Assembly (NCBI RefSeq): GCF_021290385.1
Contig: NZ_CP089928.1
Span: forward strand, 2,340,501 to 2,404,500
Length of the DNA stretch: 64,000 nucleotides
Source of the DNA: Microbulbifer sp. YPW16
GTDB lineage: Bacteria > Pseudomonadota > Gammaproteobacteria > Pseudomonadales > Cellvibrionaceae
Direction of reading: 5' to 3'
The translations under genes and the position numbers were made by a program. Positions within the stretch are counted from its first letter, which is position 1, and every line of letters starts with the position of its first letter. Shown here piece after piece: positions 1 through 9,083 of the stretch. The notes under the pieces are model-generated. The model saw only the letters and a list, made by a program, of their open reading frames with translations, was not told where the DNA came from and ran no database searches.

Positions 1-53
1 ACGATTACCAGAACAATCAGCAACTGCCAGATACTAATACCGCCAAAACCCAT
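1..53 (-). CDS. tatA: Sec-independent translocase subunit TatA, 5' end only
   Basis: Reading leftwards from an ATG at 53, the first 17 codons give MGFGGISIWQLLIVLVI, the typical TatA start: a short N-terminus followed by the single membrane helix. TatA forms the pore of the twin-arginine export system in the inner membrane. The rest of the gene lies outside the window. A strong Shine-Dalgarno (AGGAGA) sits just upstream. It follows hisE on the same strand, the gene order known from Pseudomonas. Only the family-typical N-terminus is visible, so TatB or a TatA paralogue cannot be fully excluded. Confidence 0.8.
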   Translation of the reverse strand, partial: MGFGGISIWQLLIVLVI

Positions 54-178
54 AACTTTCTCCTGATAATCACTTTGCAACCGGGCCAGGTGTTCCGGTG
101 CGGGTTTTTGTGGTGGGCGGCGCCATCGCCGCCCCTTTGCTTATTCTATTCCCTGCGCATCCAGATGGGTTGTCCCGG

Positions 179-517
179 TTATGGCTGCGCGCCCCGTGCG
201 GCCTTCTCCTCCAGCCCCGAGAGGCCGAACCGCCGCGCGAGCTCGCGCAGCACATCCCGGGAATCCGCGCCCAGGTGCGACAGCATCACCAGGGAATGGA
301 ACCACAGGTCGGCAGTCTCGGCGATCATTGCCTCGCGATCGCCGCCATGCTCCGCATCCTTGGCGGCCAGGATCACCTCGGTGGCTTCCTCACCCACCTT
401 TTCCAGGATCTTGTTCAGGCCCTTCGCGTGCAGGCTGGCCACGTAGGAACTGCCGGCATCGGCGTCCTGTTTGCGGCTTTCCAGTACGGCGTCCAGTTCT
501 TGCAGCAGGTCACTCAT
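179..517 (-). CDS. hisE: Phosphoribosyl-ATP pyrophosphatase HisE
   Basis: This 112-residue protein matches stand-alone HisE, which removes pyrophosphate from phosphoribosyl-ATP in the second step of histidine synthesis in the cytoplasm. The all-alpha MazG-like fold is recognisable from [19 protein letters not shown] (about residues 36-54) and the downstream [13 protein letters not shown] helix, which carry the acidic Mg-binding residues. Length is normal for the family. It lies 6 bp after hisI on the same strand, so HisI and HisE are separate proteins here rather than the fused HisIE of enterobacteria. The two are probably co-transcribed with ubiB upstream and tatA downstream. Confidence 0.95.
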   Translation of the reverse strand: MSDLLQELDAVLESRKQDADAGSSYVASLHAKGLNKILEKVGEEATEVILAAKDAEHGGDREAMIAETADLWFHSLVMLSHLGADSRDVLRELARRFGLSGLEEKAARGAQP

Positions 518-523
518 GGTCGC

Positions 524-922
524 TCACTTGTAAATACTTTCCGGTTGCTTGATCACCGGTTCACGCGTTTGCCACTCGCCATTATCGAGCACGCGGTAAA
601 AACAGCTGGTGCGGCCGGTGTGGCAGGCGATGCCACCCCGCTGCTCCACCACCAGCAACACCGTGTCGCCATCGCAGTCGAGCCGGATTTCGCGCACGGC
701 CTGCACATGGCCGGAGGACTCGCCCTTGCGCCACAGTTTACCGCGCGAGCGTGACCAGTAGACGGCACGCCCCTCGTCGATGGTGAGCTGCAGGGATTCG
801 CGATTCATCCACGCCATCATCAGTACGCGGCCACTCTTGAAATCCTGGGCAATGGCCGGCACCAGGCCGTCGCCGTTCCAGCTGACCTGGTCGAGTATCC
901 CGCTGTCGCCGATTTCGCTCAA
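524..922 (-). CDS. hisI: Phosphoribosyl-AMP cyclohydrolase HisI
   Basis: This 132-residue protein opens the adenine ring of phosphoribosyl-AMP, the third step of histidine synthesis. The family core is clear: [18 protein letters not shown] near residue 28, then [18 protein letters not shown], followed by the Zn/Mg-binding DCDGDTVLL and the cysteine segment [14 protein letters not shown]. The reading frame opens with TTG at 922 behind a good AGGAAGG ribosome site, and the N-terminal length fits the family, so TTG is taken as the start. It sits between ubiB and hisE, as in Pseudomonas. Confidence 0.94.
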   Translation of the reverse strand: MSEIGDSGILDQVSWNGDGLVPAIAQDFKSGRVLMMAWMNRESLQLTIDEGRAVYWSRSRGKLWRKGESSGHVQAVREIRLDCDGDTVLLVVEQRGGIACHTGRTSCFYRVLDNGEWQTREPVIKQPESIYK

Positions 923-972
923 GGTACCTTCCTGTCTTTACCGTTCTATTGTAGGTCTGCGCACTGGTCCCC

Positions 973-2598
973 TCAGGGCCACAAAAGTAGCACTGCGGCA
1001 CCCAGGGCCAGCGCCCAGCCCGCCGGCGGCAACTGGGCCGCCAGTTGCGGCGCCGCCAGGGCGGCGGCACCGGCCGCCAGCACCACGCCGGCCACCCGGC
1101 GCAGGTAGCTGCGGCGCCCGCGGCGGCGGGTCTGCGCCAGTTCATCGCCGATCGACTCGAGCCGTGGCGCCACCTCGCGGGACTGCTCCAGCGCGGAGTA
1201 GAACAGCTGCGGCAGCTGCGGGAATTTCTCCAGCCACTCGGGCCCGTAGCGCTGCACCTCGCGCCAGATGGTGCGCGGGTGGACCCGGTCGCGCATCCAG
1301 CCCTCGAGGAATGGATGGGCAGTCTTCCACAGATCCAGTTCCGGATAAAGCTGCCGGCCCAGGCCCTCGATATTGAGCAGGGTCTTCTGCAGCAGCACCA
1401 GTTGCGGCTGCACTGTCATGTCAAAACGACGCGCGGTCTGGAACAGGCTGATCAGCACCCGGGCGAAGGAAATCTCCCCCAGGGGTTTTTCGAAAATCGG
1501 CTCGCACACGGCGCGGATCGCCGCCTCGAAGGTATTGATGGGGGTATCGGCGCGCACCCAGCCGCTCTGCACATGCAGCTCCGCCACCATGCGATAGTCG
1601 CGCCTGAACATGGCCAGCAGGTTGCGGGCCAGGTAGTACTGGTCCTCGCGGCTGAGGCTGCCCACGATCGCGGTGTCGATGGCGATGTACTGGGGCTTTT
1701 CCGGCTTCTGCCGCGAGACGAAGATATTGCCCGGGTGCATGTCGGCGTGGAAGAAGTTGTGCTCGAACACCTGCTTGAAGAAGATCTCCACGCCGCGCTC
1801 GGCCAGCAGCGGCATATTGGTGCCCTGGGCGCGCAGCTGCTGCAGGTCGGTCACCGGGATACCGTCGATGCGCTCCAGTACCAGCACCTTCTCGCGGGTA
1901 TAGTCCCAGTGAACCTCGGGTACGTAGAGCAGCGGCGAGTGGGCGAAGTTACGCTTGAGCTGGGTGGCATTGGCGCCCTCGCGCACCAGGTCCAGCTCGC
2001 CCTCGATGGTGTGGCGGTAGTCGTCCACCACCTCCACCGGGCGCAGGCGGCGCCCCTCCGGGCCGAGCCTGCGCACCCAGCCGGCGATTACGCGCAGCAG
2101 GCGCAGGTCCTGCTCGATCACGTTCTCGATCCCGGGGCGCAACACTTTCACCACCACCGCGGCGCCGGGCTTGCCGTCGCGATCGAACAGGCGCGCGCCG
2201 TGCACCTGGGCCACCGAGGCGGAGGCCAGCGGCTGCCGCTCGAACTCGGCGAACAGGTCGTCGACCTTCGCCTCCAGCTGCTCCTCGATCAGGGCGACGC
2301 ACTGGTCCACCGGGTAGGGCGCGACGTTGTCCTGCAGGTGGTCGAGCTCCTCCACCATATCCGGCGGCAACAGGTCGGGCCGCGTGGATAGCAGCTGGCC
2401 GAACTTGACGAAAATCGGCCCCAGCTGCTCCAGCGCCCGGCGCAGGCGCTCGCCGCGGGCGGCCTTCGGTGCCGGCAGCAGCGCCAGTGGCGACCACAGC
2501 ACCCGCAGCCACAGGGGCCGGCGCTCGGCCGGCAGCAGGGTATCCAGGCGGTAGCGGACGAAAACCCGCGCGATGGTAAAACTGCGCTTCAACGGCAC
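973..2598 (-). CDS. ubiB: UbiB, ABC1/AarF-type atypical kinase of ubiquinone synthesis
   Basis: This 541-residue protein belongs to the ABC1/AarF/UbiB protein-kinase-like family, needed for aerobic ubiquinone synthesis and acting with the Ubi enzyme assembly at the inner membrane. It has the N-terminal KxGQ motif ([16 protein letters not shown]), the alanine-rich nucleotide loop ([11 protein letters not shown]), the catalytic-loop-like [11 protein letters not shown] and the metal-binding [10 protein letters not shown]. Two hydrophobic helices close the C-terminus, as usual. The start is a GTG at 2598, two bases after the ubiJ stop. A longer open frame extends upstream but reads out of frame through ubiJ. 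Length is close to the usual 546. Confidence 0.95.
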   Translation of the reverse strand: MPLKRSFTIARVFVRYRLDTLLPAERRPLWLRVLWSPLALLPAPKAARGERLRRALEQLGPIFVKFGQLLSTRPDLLPPDMVEELDHLQDNVAPYPVDQCVALIEEQLEAKVDDLFAEFERQPLASASVAQVHGARLFDRDGKPGAAVVVKVLRPGIENVIEQDLRLLRVIAGWVRRLGPEGRRLRPVEVVDDYRHTIEGELDLVREGANATQLKRNFAHSPLLYVPEVHWDYTREKVLVLERIDGIPVTDLQQLRAQGTNMPLLAERGVEIFFKQVFEHNFFHADMHPGNIFVSRQKPEKPQYIAIDTAIVGSLSREDQYYLARNLLAMFRRDYRMVAELHVQSGWVRADTPINTFEAAIRAVCEPIFEKPLGEISFARVLISLFQTARRFDMTVQPQLVLLQKTLLNIEGLGRQLYPELDLWKTAHPFLEGWMRDRVHPRTIWREVQRYGPEWLEKFPQLPQLFYSALEQSREVAPRLESIGDELAQTRRRGRRSYLRRVAGVVLAAGAAALAAPQLAAQLPPAGWALALGAAVLLLWP

Positions 2599-2600
2599 GG

Positions 2601-3230
2601 TCAGTCGTCCCCCCGCGCAGCCAGTTTTTCCTTCAGCAGCGCCACCCGTGCCTCCAGCCGGTCGGTTGCCAGCGCCAGCTCGGCCACATCCTCGACGAAC
2701 GCCTCGAACTGCGCCCGCGGCGGGGTCAGGCGCCATTCCTCGCTCACCGTCTCGGCGGCGGCCTGGGGAGCCTGCTCGATGCTGTCGCGCAGCCACTGGC
2801 CGGCAGTGCGCAGGGCCTCGCCGATGGTGTGGGCCGGGACGTCCCCCAGCAGCCGCGCCAGCGGCGCCTCCCAGTCGATATCCAGGTCCTGCAGGATGGA
2901 TTGCAGTTCCGCCAGCAGCGCACTGGAGCCGGTCACCGTCACGCCCAGGCCCGCCGGGGTGGCGTCTTCGTCGCGCAGCAGGCGCAACATGGCGATGGCG
3001 GAGCCGCGCAGGCGGGTGGAGATTTCGCCGTCCCAGTAGTGGCGCACGCTGACCTGGTCGCCCTCGATACACAGCACCAGCGGCAGCGGCGGCACGGTGA
3101 TATCCAGGGCCAGGGCGCGACCGTCGAGCTGCGCCAGGCGCGCGCGGGTGCCCGGGTCGTAGCGCAGGGCGGCGTTGATGGCAGTTTCCAGCGCGGCATC
3201 AAAGCCAGCGCGCAATGTGGGGTCAGTCAT
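2601..3230 (-). CDS. ubiJ: Ubiquinone biosynthesis accessory factor UbiJ (SCP2 domain)
   Basis: The 209-residue product has the SCP2-like sterol-carrier fold at the N-terminus (residues about 20-110) and an alpha-helical, coiled-coil C-terminus ending in [17 protein letters not shown]. That matches UbiJ, the lipid-binding scaffold of the soluble ubiquinone-synthesis complex. It lies between ubiE and ubiB, the conserved order of this operon. The chosen ATG at 3230 gives [14 protein letters not shown]; an in-frame ATG at 3257 would add nine residues, and neither has a strong ribosome site. Its stop is two bases from the ubiB GTG, so translation is probably coupled. Confidence 0.88.
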   Translation of the reverse strand: MTDPTLRAGFDAALETAINAALRYDPGTRARLAQLDGRALALDITVPPLPLVLCIEGDQVSVRHYWDGEISTRLRGSAIAMLRLLRDEDATPAGLGVTVTGSSALLAELQSILQDLDIDWEAPLARLLGDVPAHTIGEALRTAGQWLRDSIEQAPQAAAETVSEEWRLTPPRAQFEAFVEDVAELALATDRLEARVALLKEKLAARGDD

Positions 3231-3381
3231 AGTCCGTATCGGGCAGCGAAAACCCATGCGAGGGTGCGATGCCCGCAGCTGTTGTCCTTACTGTCGCCGG
3301 GAGGGGCCGCTGGCGCCGCGAGTGCGCGCAGCGGCCGGGGTCCTCGCCGGCAAGCCTACAGGGATGTATCCACGGAATGCC

Positions 3382-4131
3382 TCAGGGCTTGATGCCCTTG
3401 TGCAGGGCGACGATACCCCCGGTCATGTTGTGGTACTCGCAGTCGACGAAGCCGGCGTCGGCCATCATCTGCTTGAGGGTTTCCTGGTCCGGGTGCATGC
3501 GGATGCTCTCCGCCAGGTAGCGGTAGCTGTCGGCGTCGTTGGCCACCAGCTTGCCCATGAACGGTAGCAGGCGGAAGGAGTACTGGTCGTAGACCTTCTC
3601 CAGCAGCTTCGACTCCGGCTTGGAGAACTCCAGCACCAGCAGGCGCCCACCGGGCTTCAGCACGCGCAGCATGGAGCGCAGCGCCAGGTCCTTGTCGGTG
3701 ACGTTACGCAGGCCGAAGGCGATGGTGATGCAGTCGAAGGTGTTGTCGGGGAACGGCAGGTACTGGGCGTCGGCCTGCACCGCCTCCACATTGCCGGCGA
3801 TACCCCGGTCCAGCAGGCGGTCGCGGCCCACGCGCAGCATGGACTCGTTGATATCCGCCAGCACCACGGTGCCCTCGGGACCGACGATACGGGAAAAACG
3901 CGCCGTCAGGTCGCCGGTGCCGCCGGCGATATCCAGGATCGTCTGGCCCGCGCGGGCGGCGGACATCTCGATGGTGAGGCGCTTCCACAGCCGGTGCACG
4001 CCGCCGGACATCAGGTCGTTCATGACGTCGTAGCGCGCCGCCACCGAGTGGAACACGTCGGCCACACGGCCGGCCTTCTCGTCCACCGGGACTTCCTGGT
4101 AACCGAAGTGGGTGGTCTTGCGATCCTTCAT
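3382..4131 (-). CDS. ubiE: UbiE, demethylmenaquinone/demethoxyubiquinol C-methyltransferase
   Basis: This 249-residue class I SAM methyltransferase carries out the C-methylation step of ubiquinone (and menaquinone) synthesis. UbiE signatures are nearly intact: [21 protein letters not shown] at the N-terminus, [18 protein letters not shown], the SAM-binding [13 protein letters not shown], and the C-terminal [20 protein letters not shown]. The ATG at 4131 gives the standard family N-terminus; the open frame continues far upstream without homology. It leads the ubiE-ubiJ-ubiB block on the minus strand and is divergent from the CHAD gene. Confidence 0.96.
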   Translation of the reverse strand: MKDRKTTHFGYQEVPVDEKAGRVADVFHSVAARYDVMNDLMSGGVHRLWKRLTIEMSAARAGQTILDIAGGTGDLTARFSRIVGPEGTVVLADINESMLRVGRDRLLDRGIAGNVEAVQADAQYLPFPDNTFDCITIAFGLRNVTDKDLALRSMLRVLKPGGRLLVLEFSKPESKLLEKVYDQYSFRLLPFMGKLVANDADSYRYLAESIRMHPDQETLKQMMADAGFVDCEYHNMTGGIVALHKGIKP

Positions 4132-4238
4132 CTTCTGCCTGCTAAGCCAAACTATGGCGGCATTGTACATTGGCGCGGCCGCGACGGCACCGCCGCTGGC
4201 TAAACTTGTGCACGGGGAATCGGCGACGGGACACAGCC

Positions 4239-5048
4239 ATGGGCTACAAGCTGGACAAAAAAAAGCCGTTGCCGGAGGCGCTGCGCAAGGTGGCCCATGC
4301 CGAGGTGGCCGCCGCGCAGGCGGCCCTGCAGGAACTCCCGGCCGAGGAGGCCGTGCACGAGGTGCGCAAGCACTGCAAGAAACTGCGCGCGCTGCTGCGG
4401 TTAGTGCGCAACGATACCGACAGCCTCTACCGCTACGAGAACGCCCACTACCGCACCCTGGCCAATGCGCTGTCGGGCAGCCGCGATGCCATATCCATGC
4501 GCGACATATTCCTGAAAATTGCGCCCGCCGGGGAATTCGACGAGGTGCGCGATTTCCTCGACCGGCGCGCCGACCAGCATGCCGACCCGGACGCCATCGC
4601 CGAAGCCGGCGAAATGCTGCAACAGGGCGGCGCGCGGATTGATGACTGGCCTGTGGACAAACTGGCCTGGAAGCACGCCAGGCGCGGCTACCGCGATTAC
4701 TACCAGCGCGCCCGCAAGGCCATGGACCAGGCCTTCGCCGAGGAAAGCGCCGCGACCTTCCACGATTTCCGCAAGCGGGTGAAGGACCACTGGTACCACA
4801 CCCGCCTGCTGGAAAAGAAATACAAACAGCTGGCCCCGCGGCGCAAGCCACTTACGGCTCTTTCCCGGGCGCTGGGGGACTGGCGCGACCTGCACCTGCT
4901 GTGCAGCCTGCTGGCGCCACGCAGCGGCGAGTTCTCCGGCGAGCTGATCCCGCTGCTTGACCTGGCCAATCACCGCATGGGGGTATTGCGCCGGGAGATA
5001 GACGCGCTCGCCGGCGAGTTGTTCACGGGGAAGAAGCCGACCCTGTAA
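4239..5048 (+). CDS. CHAD domain-containing protein
   Basis: This 269-residue cytoplasmic protein consists of one CHAD domain, an alpha-helical fold with conserved histidines and many basic residues. CHAD proteins are known to bind inorganic polyphosphate. Visible hallmarks are [19 protein letters not shown] (about residues 38-56) and the second repeat [19 protein letters not shown], each with the H-x-x-R-K pattern. No CYTH triphosphatase domain is fused to it. The ATG at 4239 follows a purine-rich stretch; an upstream ATG at 4170 would add 23 unconserved residues. It is divergent from ubiE and appears monocistronic. Its biological role here is not known. Confidence 0.87.
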   Translation: MGYKLDKKKPLPEALRKVAHAEVAAAQAALQELPAEEAVHEVRKHCKKLRALLRLVRNDTDSLYRYENAHYRTLANALSGSRDAISMRDIFLKIAPAGEFDEVRDFLDRRADQHADPDAIAEAGEMLQQGGARIDDWPVDKLAWKHARRGYRDYYQRARKAMDQAFAEESAATFHDFRKRVKDHWYHTRLLEKKYKQLAPRRKPLTALSRALGDWRDLHLLCSLLAPRSGEFSGELIPLLDLANHRMGVLRREIDALAGELFTGKKPTL

Positions 5049-5217
5049 TCCTGGCCTGCCCCTCACCAGGCCCTGATCCGCCCCCATCAACTGGCCCCGG
5101 CGCCCTGTCGGGCATCCGGACCTGCCATTCCTGTCGCCCCGGCGAAACTCCATCCCAAGAGAGGCACTTTTTGGCATACTCTGTGGCACAAATCACGCCA
5201 AAGAGAAGAACAACGTC

Positions 5218-5679
5218 ATGCTGGAGTGGCTGAACACGCATATCGCTTATTGGCACTGGCTGGTACTGGGCCTGCTGCTGGTGACCGCGGAGATCTTTGT
5301 CTCCGGGTTTGTCCTGTTCTGGTTCGGACTGGCCGCCCTGCTGATGGGGGTAGTCACCCTGGCGGTGGATATGCCCTTTACCCTGCAACTGATCCTGTGG
5401 GCATTCGCCTCGATCGCGCTGGTGGTGATCTGGGTCAAGAGCATCAAGCCCCGCTGGAAAGACCGCACCACCGCCGGCATGGCCTATGAGGCCCTGGTGG
5501 GGCAGGTGGGCCTGGTGCTGGAACCCAACACTGGCACGGGACGCGGCCGGCTGAAATTCCCCGCGCCGATCCTGGGGGAGGACGAATGGATCTTTATCTG
5601 TACCGAGGAAGTTGCCATTGGCGACCGCGTGCGGGTGACCGATATTTCCGGTAATGCGCTGATGGTCACCCGCCACTGA
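5218..5679 (+). CDS. NfeD family inner-membrane protein
   Basis: This 153-residue protein has three to four membrane helices within residues 10-80, then a small soluble OB-fold from about residue 95 (GLVGQVGLVLEPNT.. to ..VAIGDRVRVTDISGNALMV). This is the short NfeD type (YbbJ-like), lacking the serine-protease domain of long NfeD. Such proteins pair with SPFH/stomatin proteins in the membrane, and the next gene is exactly such a partner, 80 bp downstream. The pair probably forms one operon involved in membrane microdomain quality control; that role is inferred from family knowledge. Confidence 0.88.
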   Translation: MLEWLNTHIAYWHWLVLGLLLVTAEIFVSGFVLFWFGLAALLMGVVTLAVDMPFTLQLILWAFASIALVVIWVKSIKPRWKDRTTAGMAYEALVGQVGLVLEPNTGTGRGRLKFPAPILGEDEWIFICTEEVAIGDRVRVTDISGNALMVTRH

Positions 5680-5759
5680 GCGCGCTGCCCTGTCGAGAAC
5701 AACCAATACCAACAACAAACATCGATTAATTTTTTATACCCCGGGGAGGGAAACAGGAA

Positions 5760-6605
5760 GTGGAAGGTTTATATGTAGTACTGGCGCTGGTGGCACTGGT
5801 GGTCATCACCATCGCCAAGGGCGTGCGAATCGTGCCGCAGGGTTCCAAGCACATCGTGCAGCGGCTGGGTAAATACCACCGCACGCTCACACCCGGTATG
5901 AACGTGGTCATCCCCTATGTCGACCAGGTGCCCTACAAGGTCACCACCAAGGACATCGTGCTGGATATTCCCTCGCAGGAAGTAATCACCCAGGACAACG
6001 CCACCATCATTGCCAACGCCGTCGCCTATATCAATATCGTCTCGCCGGAGAAGGCGGTGTACGGGGTGGAAGATTACGAGATCGCCATCCAGAACCTGGT
6101 GCAGACCGCGCTGCGCTCCATCATCGGTGAGATGTCCCTGGACTCGGCGCTTTCCTCCCGCGACCTGATCAAGGCCAAGCTCAAGGAAGGTATCTCTGAC
6201 GATATCGCCGACTGGGGCATTAACCTCAAGACCGTCGAGATCCAGGACATCAACCCGTCCCAGACCATGCAGACCGCCATGGAAGAGCAGGCCGCCGCCG
6301 AGCGCCAGCGCCGCGCCACTGTCACCCGCGCCGAGGGTGAGAAGCAGGCCGCCATCCTCGAGGCCGACGGCCGCCTGGAAGCCTCCAAGCGCGACGCCAA
6401 GGCCCAGGTAGTCCTGGCCGACGCCAGCCGCGAGGCCATCGAGCGCGTCTCCTCCGCCATCGGCGAACAGGAAATGCCGGTGATGTACCTGCTGGGTGAA
6501 CGCTATATCAGTGCGCTATCGGAGTTGTCGCAGTCTGACAATGCGAAGAATGTGATTTTGCCAGCGGATTTGCCGCAGGCGGTTAAAGGGTTGTTGAACC
6601 GATAA
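5760..6605 (+). CDS. qmcA: SPFH/Band 7 (stomatin-like, QmcA type) membrane protein
   Basis: This 281-residue protein has one N-terminal membrane helix (residues 4-20), then the SPFH/Band 7 domain starting IVPQGSKHIVQRLGKYHRTL and a coiled-coil rich in alanine and glutamate (about residues 175-225). QmcA-type proteins form large cages at the inner membrane and associate with FtsH protease in other bacteria. The frame opens with GTG at 5760 behind a GGAGGG ribosome site; the hydrophobic start and length match the family. A 9-bp-stem hairpin (6615-6641) lies just after the stop and may end the transcript. Confidence 0.9.
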   Translation: MEGLYVVLALVALVVITIAKGVRIVPQGSKHIVQRLGKYHRTLTPGMNVVIPYVDQVPYKVTTKDIVLDIPSQEVITQDNATIIANAVAYINIVSPEKAVYGVEDYEIAIQNLVQTALRSIIGEMSLDSALSSRDLIKAKLKEGISDDIADWGINLKTVEIQDINPSQTMQTAMEEQAAAERQRRATVTRAEGEKQAAILEADGRLEASKRDAKAQVVLADASREAIERVSSAIGEQEMPVMYLLGERYISALSELSQSDNAKNVILPADLPQAVKGLLNR

Positions 6606-6614
6606 CAGTGGAGG

Positions 6615-6641
6615 CGCCCGGCGCCAATAATGCGCCGGGCG
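6615..6641 (+). terminator. GC-rich hairpin after the SPFH gene
   Basis: CGCCCGGCG and CGCCGGGCG form a perfect 9-bp stem around a 9-nt loop ten bases after the stop codon. There is no clear T-run after it, so it may slow rather than end transcription. It also marks the point where the sequence turns from GC-rich core to AT-rich accessory DNA. Confidence 0.5.
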
Positions 6642-6680
6642 AGCAATGTCCCGCAGCCAAGATCAAGTGATGCCGCCTGT

Positions 6681-6840
6681 ATAACTGACGATATATAGAC
6701 GCGTCTTGATATTTCTGGTCGAATAACTTTGATCTTTATATAAGCGATTGATTTAAAAAGGTTCTATTCGATTCAATAGACCAGACGCTGTTGCCGGATG
6801 CAGAGATATAGAGACGCGTCCTTTGAATAAACTGTTATGC
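6681..6840 (+). repeat. attC-like recombination site 1 (long form)
   Basis: A long imperfect palindrome begins with a TATAAC box (6681) and ends with GTTATGC (6834-6840), the spacing and polarity of integron attC sites. The two arms share GACGCGTCT at matching distance from each end, continue with TGATATTTCTG against the complement of CAGAGATATAG, and have an inner stem (TCTGGTC with GACCAGA). The size, about 160 bp, is in the upper attC range. A fold prediction of the bottom strand showing unpaired bases on one side would settle it. It precedes the first accessory gene, as the boundary of a cassette should. Confidence 0.55.
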
Positions 6841-6863
6841 ATCTCAAGCCATTGTGGTAAGAA

Positions 6864-7169
6864 ATGAAAAAGGAATTTATTAAAAAATCTGGGAGCTATG
6901 CGCTAATTCCACTTGGAGTTGGCGCCGGGCAATATATTGGTGATCTCGTTGGTGGAGAGCAAAGCAGTACCGTTACCTACATTGCCATACTTTCGGTACT
7001 TGCGAGTATTGTTACTTTCCTGATTCTGATGGTATTTCTCCCTTGGTGGGAGTCAAAGAAAGGAAATCTTGGGAAATCGAAGCCAGTGCCAGTTTACTGG
7101 TCTCCTGTCCTGTGGGTACCTCTGGCCTTTGTGGCAATATTTGTAGTACATCGTGTCGTCAATGCATAA
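6864..7169 (+). CDS. Small membrane protein of unknown function (cassette gene 1)
   Basis: The 101-residue product starts with a lysine-rich tip (MKKEFIKKSG) and has three hydrophobic stretches, around residues 12-30, 37-60 and 80-98, so it should be an inner-membrane protein. No family is recognised. Its base composition is clearly more AT-rich than the flanking core genes. The gene lies between two attC-like sites on the plus strand, and its TAA stop overlaps the first base triplet of the downstream attC, a layout typical of integron cassettes. There is no strong ribosome site; cassette genes often lack their own promoter. Confidence 0.65.
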   Translation: MKKEFIKKSGSYALIPLGVGAGQYIGDLVGGEQSSTVTYIAILSVLASIVTFLILMVFLPWWESKKGNLGKSKPVPVYWSPVLWVPLAFVAIFVVHRVVNA

Positions 7170-7279
7170 CAATCAGCGGCAGAGCGACAGCCAACGCTAC
7201 GCACCTTTTGTGTTACTCGCTCGCGCTAAAACATTAACACAAAATGCGCTCCGCGCTGGCTGCGCCTGCGCTGGGCGTT
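7167..7279 (+). repeat. attC-like recombination site 2, interrupted by an IS at its crossover
   Basis: The site starts with TAACAAT (7167, sharing the stop codon of the preceding gene) and ends with GGGCGTT (7273-7279). Two 28-nt arms (7188-7215 and 7235-7262) are complementary with a few mismatches and surround a 19-nt loop; outer segments after TAAC and before CGTT also pair. This is the classic attC architecture. Right of the IS the sequence continues CGTTAAGT, so removing the IS and one CGTT copy restores GGGCGTTAAGT, whose GTTAAGT fits the R' consensus GTTRRRY exactly. Confidence 0.8.
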
Positions 7280-9063
7280 CTGGCTGTAGAAAAACTCTTA
7301 AAATATAGTGTTTTTTGATAGAATTGGCAGGTCGAAAAGGGGAATCCCGCCATGCCAAACTTCAAGCGGTACAATTACAACCAGGACGCGATGGTTGTGA
7401 TCAATTTCGAAGAGCAATTGCAGCCGAATACCTTCGAATTTACCCTCCACCACCTGATCGATGACCATATCGACCTGTCTGCCTTCTACGAAAAGTACCA
7501 GAATGACGCCGGTGGTCGATCGGCTTACGATCCCGCCATTCTGTTAAAGATCATCCTGTTCGCATACTCCAAGGGCATCACCTCCAGCCGCGAGATCCAG
7601 TGGCAATGTGAGCACAATATCATCTTCAAGGCGCTTTCCTGCGATTCAGTGCCGCACTTCACCAGTATCGCCAGCTTTGTCAGCAGTTACCCGGATGCGA
7701 TCGAGTCGATCTTTGAGCAGGTACTGATGGTATGTGACCAGGAGGGACTGCTGGGCAACGAGCTGTTTGCGATTGATGGTTGCAAGATGCCGTCGAATGC
7801 CAGTAAGGAGCACTCCGGTACATTCAAGGAACTCGAGCAAAAGCAGGCCAAGATCCGCAAGAAGATCCGGCACTGCATCAAGGAACACAAGAAGCTGGAT
7901 GGCCGCAAGCCCGCCGAGCGGGAGCGCAAGCAGCGACTGGCGCAGGCGACGGATACGCTCAAGCAGCACTTCGAGAAGATAGACAAGTTCCTAAAGACGC
8001 AAGCCCCAAGGATGGGGCAAGGCAAGACCCCGAAAGAAGTCAAAAGTAATATCACCGACAATGAGTCGGCCAAGATGACCACCAGCAAGGGCACCATCCA
8101 GGGGTACAACGGTGTCGCCGCAGTGGACAAGAAACACCAGATCATTGTCGAGGCGCAGGCTTTCGGCGAGGGCCAGGAATACCATACGCTCAAGCCCATG
8201 CTGGATGGTCTCACCGCACACTACCGGAAAGCCGGCATCCATCCGGACATCCTCGCCGATGGCACCATCGTGACCGCCGATACTGGTTTCTCCAACGAGG
8301 GCAATAATGCCTATCTGAAAGAGGAAGGCATCAACGCCTATATCCCCGACAACCAGTTCCGCTCGCGGGACAAGGCGTTCGCCAAACAAAAAGAAAAGTA
8401 TGGCAAGCGTCATCGCGATACCCTGGTGGGCGTCAAGCAGGTGATTCCTGCCAGGGAATTCACCTTCGATAAGCGCCGCAAGACCTGTATCTGCCCAGCC
8501 GGTAAAGAACTGCTTCTCTACAGGGAGGAGCAAGTCAGTGAGGGCAAGCGCAAGCTGTTCTTTGAGGGCCGCCTGACTGACTGCCGCCACTGTCACCTCA
8601 AACACCAGTGCATGCGCAACCCCGGTTCTGCCGATACCCGCGACGGCCACGGCCGGCAGGTGTCCACCACCTGGACCAATGGCCGCACGGCGACCGACTG
8701 GATGAAAAAGCGCGTCGACAGTATCGCGGGAAAGACGATCTATAGTCACCGGATGTCGGTGGTAGAGCCGGTGTTCGGTAATATTGGTACCAATAAACGG
8801 CTAGGCCGTTTCTCTTTACGTGGTCGTGAGAAGGTCCAGGGGCAATGGCGTATGTTCTGCCTGGTGCATAACATTGAGAAGTTGATGAGATACGGGGCGA
8901 TCCACTGATTCACAGGGATATCCACACTCGTCTGCGCAAAAGAGGCCCTTAATACGTGCAATGAGTGATTATGTAAAACGGATGTGTTTAAATCGTGATC
9001 ATTAAACTTATAAGAAAGAGAGCCGATGGGATATCAGGTTGTCATCCTGTTTTTCTACAGGCT
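7280..9063 (+). mobile_element. IS1182-family insertion sequence
   Basis: A 1,784-bp element carries one transposase gene. Its ends are imperfect inverted repeats: the left end CTGGCTGTAGAAAAAC against the complement of the right end GTTTTTCTACAGGCT, with the inner 12 bases (CTGTAGAAAAAC) identical. It is flanked by CGTT at 7276-7279 and 9064-9067, read as a 4-bp target duplication. If the true ends are only the 12-bp identical part, the element would be four bases shorter on the left and three on the right, and the duplication would not be explained. The insertion lies at the crossover bases of an attC-like site. Confidence 0.85.
7352..8908 (+). CDS. IS1182-family transposase (DDE type)
   Basis: This 518-residue protein has the layout of IS1182 transposases: an N-terminal DUF772-type domain (about residues 45-120, with RSAYDPAILLKIILFAYSKG), a charged helical linker (about 150-215), and a DDE catalytic core beginning around FAIDGCKMPSNASKEHSG, followed by TADTGFSNEGN and the C-terminal SVVEPVFGNIGTNKRLGRF with the final catalytic glutamate. 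A cysteine cluster (CICPAGK; DCRHCHLKHQC) between the second and third acidic residues is typical. The frame is intact, so the element could be active. A GGGG ribosome site lies before the ATG. Confidence 0.93.
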   Translation: MPNFKRYNYNQDAMVVINFEEQLQPNTFEFTLHHLIDDHIDLSAFYEKYQNDAGGRSAYDPAILLKIILFAYSKGITSSREIQWQCEHNIIFKALSCDSVPHFTSIASFVSSYPDAIESIFEQVLMVCDQEGLLGNELFAIDGCKMPSNASKEHSGTFKELEQKQAKIRKKIRHCIKEHKKLDGRKPAERERKQRLAQATDTLKQHFEKIDKFLKTQAPRMGQGKTPKEVKSNITDNESAKMTTSKGTIQGYNGVAAVDKKHQIIVEAQAFGEGQEYHTLKPMLDGLTAHYRKAGIHPDILADGTIVTADTGFSNEGNNAYLKEEGINAYIPDNQFRSRDKAFAKQKEKYGKRHRDTLVGVKQVIPAREFTFDKRRKTCICPAGKELLLYREEQVSEGKRKLFFEGRLTDCRHCHLKHQCMRNPGSADTRDGHGRQVSTTWTNGRTATDWMKKRVDSIAGKTIYSHRMSVVEPVFGNIGTNKRLGRFSLRGREKVQGQWRMFCLVHNIEKLMRYGAIH

Positions 9064-9083
9064 CGTTAAGTTTAAGGATTACC

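Noticed and set aside
1045..2391. A 448-codon plus-strand frame opposite ubiB
   Set aside because: Composition rich in Leu, His, Gln and Gly is typical of an antisense shadow; ubiB on the minus strand has full family motifs.
3382..4851. A long N-terminal extension of ubiE
   Set aside because: The first 240 codons are antisense to the CHAD gene and unlike Ubi[12 protein letters not shown] at 4131 is the family start.
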